Assembly (NCBI RefSeq): GCF_004054195.1
Contig: NZ_SBIW01000004.1
Location: forward strand, 186,001 to 250,000
DNA length: 64,000 nt
Source of the DNA: Mucilaginibacter gilvus
Lineage (GTDB): Bacteria; Bacteroidota; Bacteroidia; Sphingobacteriales; Sphingobacteriaceae
Direction: 5' to 3'
The notes under the pieces were generated by a model, which worked only from the letters and a program-made list of their open reading frames with translations, did not search any database and had not been told where the DNA came from. Both the position numbers and the translations under genes were made by a program. Shown here in pieces: positions 1-7,073 of this stretch. Each line of letters begins with the position of its first letter. The stretch's first letter is position 1.

Positions 1-60
1 AAAACCTGCAAGTCCCAAGTGCCGATCCGTCGGCACACCACCAAAACAGCGTTAAAATAG
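1..60 (+). other. possible 3' end of an upstream gene
   Basis: The frame beginning at base 1 is open until a TAG at 58-60, which lies 5 bases before the next start codon. That would suit the end of an upstream cotranscribed gene, but only 19 codons are visible and no family can be assigned. The frame of the following gene is also open to the window edge, so that gene could instead begin further upstream. A short hairpin (19-25 pairing with 30-36) lies here without a T-run. Confidence 0.2.
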
Positions 61-65
61 CCATC

Positions 66-458
66 ATGAATGCCAACCGCTCAGCGGCCCTTGGCACCTG
101 GCTTATTGCCGTGCCCTGCTACTTTTTGTTCCGTGTGTTTATGTATTATTACTCGCACGGGCAACGTAACTGGTTTGAGGCAATGTTCAATATCATTATT
201 AGGCTTGATGACAACCCCTGGCTCGATTTCCTGGCGCCGATAGTGCTCATCATAATGCCGATAGGTTGCATTATCATCAATGTGCTTTCCATTACCCGTG
301 TGCAATATAAGGCGGTGGATGAGGCGCGCAAATACAAAGAATTTAGCTTCACTATCCGCATCAGGTGGTGGAATGTGCTGCTCATCGTGCTCAGCCTGCT
401 TACATCAGCGTTGTTCATCGCTTTCGCCATGACAGAAAATATCTCAATCACAAAATAA
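66..458 (+). CDS. small integral membrane protein, unknown function
   Basis: The 130-residue product has three clear hydrophobic stretches (about residues 8-27, 53-76 and 100-122), with a charged loop (KAVDEARKYKE) before the last. I do not recognise a named family. It is followed after 7 bases by another small membrane protein, and both starts share the context TCATCATGAA, so the two are probably cotranscribed. Real coding status is supported by uninterrupted membrane-protein composition and tight spacing. The start is the only ATG near the beginning of the hydrophobic region, but the frame is open upstream, so an earlier start outside the window cannot be excluded. Confidence 0.6.
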   Translation: MNANRSAALGTWLIAVPCYFLFRVFMYYYSHGQRNWFEAMFNIIIRLDDNPWLDFLAPIVLIIMPIGCIIINVLSITRVQYKAVDEARKYKEFSFTIRIRWWNVLLIVLSLLTSALFIAFAMTENISITK

Positions 459-465
459 CCTCATC

Positions 466-708
466 ATGAAATTAAACTGGTTCACCCGCAAAGGCATCGT
501 TTATTTGCCTGCGTCTATCATTGGATGGCTTATATTTGCCGCCGCGTTACTGTATGCCGTTTACGCTTTTATCGATATCGACAGCCGCTCGCATTTGGTA
601 AGCGATATGCTTATTAACTTTGTGTTTAACTTTTTGTTGATAGGATTGGCATACACGATAGTGGCCTATTTTACCGAGAAGAAGCCCGCTGGCCCTCTAT
701 CTCTCTGA
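466..708 (+). CDS. small two-helix membrane protein, unknown function
   Basis: An 80-residue product with two hydrophobic segments (about residues 13-36 and 48-68) and a basic, proline-containing C terminus. No catalytic motif or recognised domain is visible. It starts 7 bases after the preceding membrane protein gene and probably shares its transcript. The two may work together in the membrane, but nothing in the sequence says how. Confidence 0.55.
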   Translation: MKLNWFTRKGIVYLPASIIGWLIFAAALLYAVYAFIDIDSRSHLVSDMLINFVFNFLLIGLAYTIVAYFTEKKPAGPLSL

Positions 709-870
709 TGAGTAAACAGAAGCTTGCATTGACATTTGCTTTGCTACTGTACGATAAATGTTTAGGCGTTTAAAGGCGGGCTAAGGGACTCGTCGCCAAC
801 CTGATTTTGTGCATAAAACATAAAATGTGGAAATTTTTAAAACATACTTTTTTATTTCAAATAAAATCCC

Positions 871-906
871 TATTATTGCACTCCGATTTTTACGGGTTAA
901 AAGTCG
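871..906 (+). promoter_or_regulatory. rplS promoter box and leader hairpin (candidate)
   Basis: TATTATTG at 871-878 differs by one base from the Bacteroidota -7 box TAnnTTTG. It is followed at 884-892 / 898-906 by a 9-bp stem (CGATTTTTA with TAAAAGTCG, one U-G pair) and a 5-base loop, 18 bases before the rplS start. A hairpin at the 5' end of a ribosomal protein mRNA could be an autogenous control site. That role is inference. The preceding gap (709-870) is AT-rich and holds nothing else I can name. Confidence 0.35.
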
Positions 907-924
907 CTTTAAGAGCTAAAAATC

Positions 925-1272
925 ATGGATTTAGTAAAATTTGTAGAAGAGCAATCAGTAGTTAAGAATCAATTTCCCGCTTTTAAAGCCGGTGACACTG
1001 TTAGCGTGTATTATAAAATCAGAGAAGGTAACAAAGAACGTATACAACTTTACCAAGGTGTTGTACTACAACGTAATAGCGTTGGCAACAGCGAAACTTT
1101 TACCGTGCGTAAAGTTTCTAACGGTATAGGTGTAGAGCGTATATTCCCTTACAACTCTCCAAATATCGATAAAATTGAAGTGAACAGTGTTGGTAAAGTA
1201 CGCCGTGCCAAATTGTTCTATCTGCGTGCCCTTACCGGTAAAGCAGCCCGTATCAAATCAAAAAGAGTTTAA
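925..1272 (+). CDS. rplS: 50S ribosomal protein L19
   Basis: The 115-residue product is full length for L19, a 50S subunit protein at the 30S-50S interface. Diagnostic stretches are [42 protein letters not shown] and the basic C-terminal [11 protein letters not shown]. The gene stands alone: it has its own candidate promoter and leader, and a strong intrinsic terminator follows 22 bases after the stop. In many bacteria rplS sits with rpsP, rimM and trmD; none of those is next to it here. Confidence 0.97.
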   Translation: MDLVKFVEEQSVVKNQFPAFKAGDTVSVYYKIREGNKERIQLYQGVVLQRNSVGNSETFTVRKVSNGIGVERIFPYNSPNIDKIEVNSVGKVRRAKLFYLRALTGKAARIKSKRV

Positions 1273-1294
1273 TTTACATTTTTGTATATTAAGG

Positions 1295-1325
1295 CCTTTC
1301 TGCATTTTGCAGAAAGGCTTTTTTT
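1295..1325 (+). terminator. rplS intrinsic terminator
   Basis: A perfect 11-bp stem (GCCTTTCTGCA at 1295-1305 with its complement at 1309-1319) closes a 3-base loop and is followed by a run of six T. It separates rplS from the next gene, whose start at 1345 lies just beyond. Confidence 0.9.
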
Positions 1326-1344
1326 GTTTCAACCCGGTTTGCTG

Positions 1345-2571
1345 ATGAAATACGTATTTTTTGTAGCTGCTTTTTTGATAGGGAACACTGCTTTTGGGCA
1401 AAACTTAACGGGTAAATGGCTGGGCGAGTTGCCCCAGAATAACCGCGATGTTAAATTTAAGCTGGAGATAGATCTGGTACAAACCGGTAAAAACCTTGTA
1501 GGTACCTCCACCTTTACTACAGTAGATAACCATAAGGTTGTTTTTGCCCTGCAGGGAACCGTTGATGGTAAAAACGTGGTGCTGGAAGAGTACAAAGGCG
1601 TAAGCTGCGATTGCGAAAGCGGCAAGTACGAATTTTGCCTCAAAAAAATGAAAGGTACCTTCACGGTAGATTCGCTGAACACGCTGTTTGTTGTTGACGG
1701 CACCTGGACGAGCGAAAGATCTTTTAATGGAAAAGAATACCTTAACAGTGTTTGCGAACCAGGCCGGTTTACTATTGTGAAACCCGCGTTTATTCGCCCG
1801 CTGGATGGTTATTACCGCAAAAGCAACATCGCAAATTCAACAAAACCAGCAACTTATGCCAACACGCGCGAGGCCGATTTGGTGTTTGCAAAACGCGTTT
1901 GGCGCGAGATAGACTTGCGCGAAAAAATGAACCAATACCTGGCATCGCCCAAGCAGCGATTGATGGATGTTTTGCTTACCGCGGTAGAAAAAAGGGACGT
2001 GGTAGCCTACGACCCTACCTCTACCAAAGATGACCTTAATGGAGATGCTTTCTCCAAACGCTTAACCGTGGCCCAGGCACTCCGCAGGCTTGCCGATAGC
2101 AGCGTAGTAGATGTGATAGATAAAAAAACAGGTGAAAAAACAGCTTCTAAAATTGTTGCCGGAGAGTTTAACCCCGACGATATTGTAAAGTTTCGCCTAA
2201 AAGAGGATTGGCTGTACGATAAACAACGCGGCATTTTTGAACCGCGTATTATTGGCATTGCGCCGCTTATAAAAATTAAAACGGCGGGAGGTGTAACTAA
2301 TAACGAATATCAGCCCGCGTTTTGGATCTATTTCCCCGAGGCGCGCAGCATACTTGCCACCAAGGAAGCTGTGAACCGTGGAAGCGATGCCACCGGCCTA
2401 AGCTTTGATGATGTGTTTATGAAAAGACTTTTTACCAGCTACATCATCAAACAATCTAACGACAGGGATGAGCGCATTCGCGATTATGCGCAGGGCATTG
2501 ATAAGCTTTACGAGGGCGAACGGCAAAAGCTAAACCTGAAAGGCTGGGAGCTTGGGCTGTGGCAGTATTAA
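1345..2571 (+). CDS. secreted protein with N-terminal beta-rich domain fused to a GldN-like domain
   Basis: The chosen ATG at 1345 gives 408 residues beginning with a signal peptide (MKYVFFVAAFLIGNTAFGQ); an upstream in-frame ATG at 1282 would run through the rplS terminator. Residues about 20-147 look like a lipocalin-type barrel (LTGKWLGEL near the start, four cysteines at 88, 90, 98 and 137). Residues about 174-408 carry landmarks I recognise from GldN/PorN of the type IX secretion and gliding machinery: a run near 180-196 (KRVWREIDLREKMN), KFRLKEDWLYDKQ near 282, FWIYFPEAR near 326 and LSFDDVFMKRLF near 352. GldN normally sits in a gldKLMN cluster; here it is an orphan with an added domain. 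The domain identification comes from memory of the family, not a search. Confidence 0.75.
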   Translation: MKYVFFVAAFLIGNTAFGQNLTGKWLGELPQNNRDVKFKLEIDLVQTGKNLVGTSTFTTVDNHKVVFALQGTVDGKNVVLEEYKGVSCDCESGKYEFCLKKMKGTFTVDSLNTLFVVDGTWTSERSFNGKEYLNSVCEPGRFTIVKPAFIRPLDGYYRKSNIANSTKPATYANTREADLVFAKRVWREIDLREKMNQYLASPKQRLMDVLLTAVEKRDVVAYDPTSTKDDLNGDAFSKRLTVAQALRRLADSSVVDVIDKKTGEKTASKIVAGEFNPDDIVKFRLKEDWLYDKQRGIFEPRIIGIAPLIKIKTAGGVTNNEYQPAFWIYFPEARSILATKEAVNRGSDATGLSFDDVFMKRLFTSYIIKQSNDRDERIRDYAQGIDKLYEGERQKLNLKGWELGLWQY

Positions 2572-2576
2572 GGTTG

Positions 2577-2654
2577 GTGAGTGGTTGATTAAGTGAGTGG
2601 TTCTTATTTCGACAAATAGCATAAAAACAACTACCCACCTAATCAACCACTCAC
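2577..2654. repeat. inverted repeat of 7-nt-phased type between convergent genes
   Basis: The 15-base arm at 2577-2591 (GTGAGTGGTTGATTA) is perfectly complementary to 2640-2654, and the match continues inward with mismatches for about 13 more bases. The right arm reaches the psd stop codon. The text resembles other TGAGTGG-like repeats in this window. It may also act as a two-way terminator for the GldN-like gene and psd. Confidence 0.7.
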
Positions 2655-3514
2655 TATTTCTTCGGCTTCGCGAATTTCTCTTTAGGGGCTGTTTTAGCCT
2701 GCGGGCCTTTCTTTGTTTTTTTCGGCATATCTTCATGTTCAACAATCATGGTAGGCTTGCCATGCGCGTTAGATAGCGGTACTGTTGAGGGCTCTGTAAA
2801 GTTGGGAATTTGTACTTCATCGGGCACGTCGTCAATATCTACAAATGTACCAACGGATGGCAATTCGGCCAATATAGTGCGGCCTCCTTTAACAACATCG
2901 TTAATAGCAACATTTATTTTAGTGTTGAGCGGTAAAAAGATATCCACCCTCGAGCCAAACTTAATAAAGCCAAACTGATGCCCTTGTTGTACCTGGTCGC
3001 CTTCTTTTACATACCATACAATACGGCGGGCCAAAGCACCCGCTATCTGGCGGAACAGTACCGCTACACCCTCACTGTTTTCGGTAACTACAGTGGTGCG
3101 CTCGTTCTCTGTAGACGATTTTGGGTGCCACGCCACCAGGTATTTGCCCGGGTGGTATTTAAAGTATTTTACAAAGCCGCTGATGGGGTTACGGTTAATG
3201 TGTACGTTAATGGGCGACATAAATACCGAGATCTGGATACGTTTATCCTTAAAAAACTCTGTTTCCACGGTTTCTTCAATTACCACAACCTTACCGTCGG
3301 CAGGGCAAAGCACCTGGGTTTCTTCGGCATTTATGGCCAGTATAGGGCTGCGGAAGAATTGTAGGATGATAAAAAACAACAGGGCCGACAGAATATAAAC
3401 CACCCATTTTAGTGTATTGGCATCGGGGAGGTAAAACTGGATCAGCGCATTCACAACAGCTATGAACAAAACGGACAAGGCTATGGAGGTATATCCTTCT
3501 TTATGGATAGTCAT
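2654..3514 (-). CDS. psd: phosphatidylserine decarboxylase, short proenzyme
   Basis: This enzyme converts phosphatidylserine to phosphatidylethanolamine at the inner membrane. Two adjacent hydrophobic segments (about residues 10-30 and 36-55) anchor the N terminus. PADGKV at 71-76 and MSPINVHINR at 99-108 are family landmarks. The self-cleavage site is GS at 187-188 (context IKFGSRVDIF), where Ser188 would become the pyruvoyl group. The catalytic part ends near residue 235, and the remaining 50 residues form a proline- and lysine-rich tail not needed for the fold. cdsA, which supplies CDP-diacylglycerol, is just upstream in the same direction, so the two form a phospholipid synthesis unit. 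Confidence 0.93.
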   Translation of the reverse strand: MTIHKEGYTSIALSVLFIAVVNALIQFYLPDANTLKWVVYILSALLFFIILQFFRSPILAINAEETQVLCPADGKVVVIEETVETEFFKDKRIQISVFMSPINVHINRNPISGFVKYFKYHPGKYLVAWHPKSSTENERTTVVTENSEGVAVLFRQIAGALARRIVWYVKEGDQVQQGHQFGFIKFGSRVDIFLPLNTKINVAINDVVKGGRTILAELPSVGTFVDIDDVPDEVQIPNFTEPSTVPLSNAHGKPTMIVEHEDMPKKTKKGPQAKTAPKEKFAKPKK

Positions 3515-3551
3515 ACGAGCTTATATATTGGTTAAAAATATTATTACAAAA

Positions 3552-4364
3552 CTAAACATTTACTACAAAGTACAGGTATGTGTACACAATTGGCGCGGCA
3601 ATTAAAAAACCGTCGAACCTATCCAGCAAACCGCCGTGACCAGGCAATATGCCGCCCGAGTCTTTTATGTTGATACTCCGCTTAAACATGGATTCCACCA
3701 AATCGCCCAGGGTGCCAAAGCAGCCGATGATGATGGCGATGGATACCCATTGGTTCCAGGGCAGATCGGTAAAGTACAGGCTGATAATAAAGCCTACTAT
3801 GGCGGCTATTAAAACCCCGCCTATAAAGCCTTCCCAGGTTTTCTTGGGCGAGTGGCGCTCAAACAGTTTGGTACGGCCAAAGGCACGGCCCACTAAATAA
3901 GCACCGGTATCATTAGACCAAAGCATCAGCAAAAAAGCTAAGGGAAAATGGAAATTAAAAGCTCCCTTAACATATGCCAGCGCATGAAAAAAGGTAAACG
4001 GTAAGCAAACCAATACCAGCCCCCCAAGTGTGTAAGCGATATTGGTAAACGGCGAAACTGACAGCTTAAACAACTCTTGTATGAAAATTGCGCTGATTGA
4101 TATGGTTATCAAAAACAACAATTTGTGCAATAATGGGCTATCCTGGTAAGTAATGAACGCGAAAATGCCATAAATAAGCACCGCGTTAATAAACCCCGCT
4201 GCTCTGTTGGGTTGTATGCCGCTTTTGATATTAAGCCCATAGAATTCGTGCAGGCAAAGCAGGCAAAGCACCAGGTAAAATATTCCGAAAGGATAATGGC
4301 CCAGCAATACAGAGCCTAACATTACAATAATAAAAAAGAAGCCTGTGATGGCGCGTGTCTTCAT
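3552..4364 (-). CDS. cdsA: phosphatidate cytidylyltransferase (CDP-diacylglycerol synthase)
   Basis: The 270-residue multi-pass membrane enzyme makes CDP-diacylglycerol from CTP and phosphatidic acid, the branch point of phospholipid synthesis. The family signature is clear near the C terminus: MFKRSINIKDSGGILPGHGG followed by LLDRFDG. Earlier landmarks are SNDTGAYLVGRAFGRTKL and SPKKTWEGFIGG. Its start overlaps the end of the upstream DUF2007 gene by 4 bases, and psd follows after 37 bases, consistent with one minus-strand transcript CPBP - DUF2007 - cdsA - psd. Confidence 0.95.
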   Translation of the reverse strand: MKTRAITGFFFIIVMLGSVLLGHYPFGIFYLVLCLLCLHEFYGLNIKSGIQPNRAAGFINAVLIYGIFAFITYQDSPLLHKLLFLITISISAIFIQELFKLSVSPFTNIAYTLGGLVLVCLPFTFFHALAYVKGAFNFHFPLAFLLMLWSNDTGAYLVGRAFGRTKLFERHSPKKTWEGFIGGVLIAAIVGFIISLYFTDLPWNQWVSIAIIIGCFGTLGDLVESMFKRSINIKDSGGILPGHGGLLDRFDGFLIAAPIVYTYLYFVVNV

Positions 4365-4573
4365 AAGTTCAATTGGTTCAATATCATTATTTCAACGGCA
4401 GTGCTAAAGTTTTCCTGGTGAATGTACACTTCAATGTCGCCAAAATCGTGATGGGATGATGCCTGCCGGTTAAGCAAAACAGCATCAATGTGGTGGCCGG
4501 TAAGCATTTGCTTAACAATTTCTGATTGATAAAAATTGGTGGATGTAAAAATTTTAACCCAGTTCTTCTCCAT
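4361..4573 (-). CDS. DUF2007 domain protein
   Basis: The 70-residue product has the DUF2007 pattern: an N-terminal WVKIFTSTNFYQSEIVKQML, then VLLNRQAS and a C-terminal VYIHQENFSTAVEIM, resembling a small ferredoxin-like fold often described as a putative signal-transducing or prevent-host type fold. The function is unknown. It overlaps cdsA by 4 bases and the upstream CPBP gene by 20 bases, so translation of the three is probably coupled. Confidence 0.8.
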   Translation of the reverse strand: MEKNWVKIFTSTNFYQSEIVKQMLTGHHIDAVLLNRQASSHHDFGDIEVYIHQENFSTAVEIMILNQLNL

Positions 4574-5498
4574 TAATGTTAACAGCCTGCTTTTTGCCCG
4601 ATGTTATGTTTTTGTAAACTAACAGCAAAATTATAACAATTATCGCGCTAAATATATAGCCACTGTAAGTAAATGTGTGTGTGTCGTCGGGGTTTATCTT
4701 TATTTTTTTCTGCTGATACAAATATGTTACAATTACGGCGCTCCCATTATTTACAAAGTGTGCCCACACCGCCGGCCAGATGCTGCCGCTCCATATAGCG
4801 AAGTATCCCATTAAACCACCTAAAAGCACCCTCGGAAGAAAACCAAAAAACTCCAGGTGGAAAGCGCTGAAGATGGCGGCGGTTACCCAAACAGCTACAT
4901 GCTGGTTTTTTGTCCACCGGTACAAAATAGGCTGCAACACCCCGCGAAACATAAACTCTTCGGCGATGGCGGTAAGCAAACCCACAAGCAGCAGGTTTTT
5001 AAGCATATCGCCGATGGTATTCATTTTCAGGATAGCTTCGGTCAGTTTTTGCGCGCGGTCTTCGCTCTCGCGGATCATTTTTTCCAAGCCTTTAAGGCTT
5101 GCCGGCAAGTTAAGGTGCTGGTTTACGCGGCTCAATAATTCTATCAGCGGCAAGCATAGCATCATAATAAAAAACACCACTATCAGCGTTTGCCATGGAA
5201 AGGGCTTTGCCACGCCCATCAGATCCTTAGGCTCCTTCACCACAAACCGCGCGAAGATTACCGACGAAATAAAAATGGGGAAGGTCATGGCGATGATCTG
5301 CAAAAGGTACAAGGCCTGCCCAACATTCGGGTTGCGGAAGTTTAAGGCTCCGATATCCCGGAGCAGGTTAGCGCCATACATTCCGGCTATACCAAAGGCA
5401 CCCACTACATTACAAACGATAAATATCCCTGCAAAAAGAAGGAGGAAATAAAGCAATTGCCTGCCCGGCGATAGCTGATTTACAGGCTGTTTTACCAT
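4554..5498 (-). CDS. CPBP family intramembrane glutamic endopeptidase
   Basis: This is a polytopic membrane protein of 314 residues with the Abi/CPBP (CAAX protease-like, Rce1-related) motifs: EEFMFRG with Glu180-Glu181 and Arg185, FSAFH ending in His214, and HFVNN with His247 and Asn250. These residues form the glutamate-based active site in the family. The natural substrate is not predictable. The gene begins the minus-strand run through DUF2007, cdsA and psd, and is divergent from dusB with about 37 bases between the start codons. Confidence 0.9.
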   Translation of the reverse strand: MVKQPVNQLSPGRQLLYFLLLFAGIFIVCNVVGAFGIAGMYGANLLRDIGALNFRNPNVGQALYLLQIIAMTFPIFISSVIFARFVVKEPKDLMGVAKPFPWQTLIVVFFIMMLCLPLIELLSRVNQHLNLPASLKGLEKMIRESEDRAQKLTEAILKMNTIGDMLKNLLLVGLLTAIAEEFMFRGVLQPILYRWTKNQHVAVWVTAAIFSAFHLEFFGFLPRVLLGGLMGYFAIWSGSIWPAVWAHFVNNGSAVIVTYLYQQKKIKINPDDTHTFTYSGYIFSAIIVIILLLVYKNITSGKKQAVNINGEELG

Positions 5499-5513
5499 TT
5501 AGCTTAAATTTCG

Positions 5514-5521
5514 TAAATTTG
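5514..5521 (+). promoter_or_regulatory. -7 box of the dusB promoter
   Basis: TAAATTTG matches the Bacteroidota -7 consensus TAnnTTTG. It lies 14 bases before the dusB ATG at 5536, implying a leader of roughly 8 bases. No convincing -33 TTTG is visible. Confidence 0.55.
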
Positions 5522-5535
5522 TACGAATATAATTC

Positions 5536-6528
5536 ATGTCGGTACAAATAGGAAATATAGATTTAGGGGAATTCCCGCTGCTGCTGGCACCGATGGAAGA
5601 CGTGAGCGATCCGCCTTTCCGTTACGTGTGCAAGCAAAATGGCGCGGATATGATGTATACGGAGTTTATTTCTTCGGAGGGATTGATACGCGATGCCGCC
5701 AAAAGCCGCCAGAAACTGGATATATTTGAGTACGAGCGTCCAATTGGCATCCAGATCTTCGGCAGCGATATCGACCACATGCGCGAAGCAACCGAGATTG
5801 CGAGCCTTGCAGGGCCCGACCTGATGGATATCAACTACGGCTGCCCGGTAAAACAGGTTGCATGCCGTGGCGCAGGCGCAAGCTTGCTACAGGATATTGA
5901 TAAAATGGTAGCCATGACCAAAGCGGTTGTTGGCGCTACGCATTTACCCGTGACTGTAAAAACCCGCCTCGGCTGGGACGATAGCACCAAAAACGTTTAC
6001 GAAGTTGCCGAACGGCTGCAGGATGTGGGTATAAAGGCACTCACCATACACGGGCGTACCCGTTCGCAAATGTACAAGGGTGTTGCCGATTGGAGCCTGA
6101 TACACGATATTAAAAAGAATCCGCGTATTAAGATCCCCATCTTCGGGAACGGAGATATCGATTCGCCGGAGAAAGCAGCCGAATGGCGGATGCAGTTTGA
6201 AGTGGACGGTATGATGATCGGTCGCGCTGCCATTGGTTACCCATGGATCTTCCGCGAGATAAAGCACTACTTTAAAACCGGCGAGCATCTGGATAAGCCA
6301 ACCATTGCCGAGCGCATAGAAGTTTGCAAAACCCACCTGCAAAAATCAATGGAATGGAAAGGCCCTCGCACTGGTATTTTTGAGATGCGCCGCCATTACA
6401 GTAACTATTTTAAAGGTGTGCCCGATTTTAAGGAGTTTAGGATGAAACTTGTTACCGCAGGCACCGTAGAAGAGATCATGGATATTTTAGCAGAGGTTGA
6501 CAAAAAATATGCGTTTGAAATGGCGTAA
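5536..6528 (+). CDS. dusB: tRNA-dihydrouridine synthase (DusB type)
   Basis: The 330-residue protein is an FMN enzyme that reduces specific uridines in tRNA with NADPH. LAPMEDVSDPPFR at about 17-29 starts the TIM barrel. INYGCPVKQVACRGAGASLL contains the catalytic Cys103. TVKTRLGWD, TIHGRTRSQMYKG and MMIGRAAIGYPWIF bind flavin and substrate. Length and motif order match the family. apaG follows after 47 bases on the same strand and may be cotranscribed. A TAnnTTTG box lies just upstream of the start. Confidence 0.95.
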   Translation: MSVQIGNIDLGEFPLLLAPMEDVSDPPFRYVCKQNGADMMYTEFISSEGLIRDAAKSRQKLDIFEYERPIGIQIFGSDIDHMREATEIASLAGPDLMDINYGCPVKQVACRGAGASLLQDIDKMVAMTKAVVGATHLPVTVKTRLGWDDSTKNVYEVAERLQDVGIKALTIHGRTRSQMYKGVADWSLIHDIKKNPRIKIPIFGNGDIDSPEKAAEWRMQFEVDGMMIGRAAIGYPWIFREIKHYFKTGEHLDKPTIAERIEVCKTHLQKSMEWKGPRTGIFEMRRHYSNYFKGVPDFKEFRMKLVTAGTVEEIMDILAEVDKKYAFEMA

Positions 6529-6575
6529 TATTTGTTTGGATGCTATATATTTGAATTAAAAGAGATTAACAAGCA

Positions 6576-6962
6576 ATGGCTACTACCATAACTGAAGGTG
6601 TTAAGGTTTCAGTTGAAACAATTTACCAGCCCGAATATTCTAACCCGGCTAACGACCACTTTATGTTTGCCTACCGGGTGAATATAGAGAACATGAGCAA
6701 TTATGCCGTGCGCCTGCTAAGCCGCCATTGGTATATCTTCGATTCTAATGGTGCCAAGCGCGAAGTAGAAGGCGAAGGGGTGGTAGGCCAGCAACCCATT
6801 ATTGAACCCGGAACTTCCCACGAATACGTATCGGGCTGTAACCTGAAAACCGATATGGGCAGCATGAAAGGCGAATACCAGATGGAACGCCTGTTAGATA
6901 GCTCCCTCTTCAACGTACAAATACCTGAGTTTTATCTGGTAGCACCGTATAGGTACAATTAA
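6576..6962 (+). CDS. apaG: ApaG domain protein
   Basis: The 128-residue product is a single ApaG domain, an immunoglobulin-like beta sandwich. Typical stretches are VKVSVETIYQPEYS, FAYRVNIENMS, LLSRHWYIFDSNG, VVGQQPIIEPGTSHEY and GSMKGEYQM. ApaG has been linked to cobalt and magnesium resistance and diadenosine tetraphosphate pathways in enterobacteria; its role in Bacteroidota is not settled. The gene follows dusB and ends in a strong terminator. Confidence 0.95.
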   Translation: MATTITEGVKVSVETIYQPEYSNPANDHFMFAYRVNIENMSNYAVRLLSRHWYIFDSNGAKREVEGEGVVGQQPIIEPGTSHEYVSGCNLKTDMGSMKGEYQMERLLDSSLFNVQIPEFYLVAPYRYN

Positions 6963-6986
6963 GTATATAAGAGCCAAGATTAGTAG

Positions 6987-7020
6987 AGCCCCCGTTTTAG
7001 TCACGAAACGGGGGCTTTTT
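6987..7020 (+). terminator. intrinsic terminator after apaG
   Basis: The 11-bp stem AGCCCCCGTTT (6987-6997) pairs with 7006-7016, closing an 8-base loop, and is followed by a T-run to 7020. It ends the dusB-apaG transcript. Confidence 0.92.
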
Positions 7021-7065
7021 ATTGTTCATCCCGGCGTTTAATTTCATACGTTTCCATATTAATTT

Positions 7066-7073
7066 TACATTTG
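7066..7073 (+). promoter_or_regulatory. -7 box overlapping a TTG start codon
   Basis: TACATTTG matches TAnnTTTG exactly. Its last three bases are the TTG at 7071 that is the first possible start of the FAD oxidoreductase. If this box is used, transcription would begin near 7080, which would favour the second TTG (7077) or leaderless translation. Confidence 0.4.

Noticed and set aside
1282..1344. N-terminal extension of the GldN-like protein
   Set aside because: The extra 21 codons run through the rplS terminator and would hide the signal peptide that begins at 1345.
4780..5451. 223-codon plus-strand frame opposite the CPBP gene
   Set aside because: Shadow of a well-supported gene with conserved motifs; composition is Lys/Arg/Ser-rich, as expected from antisense.
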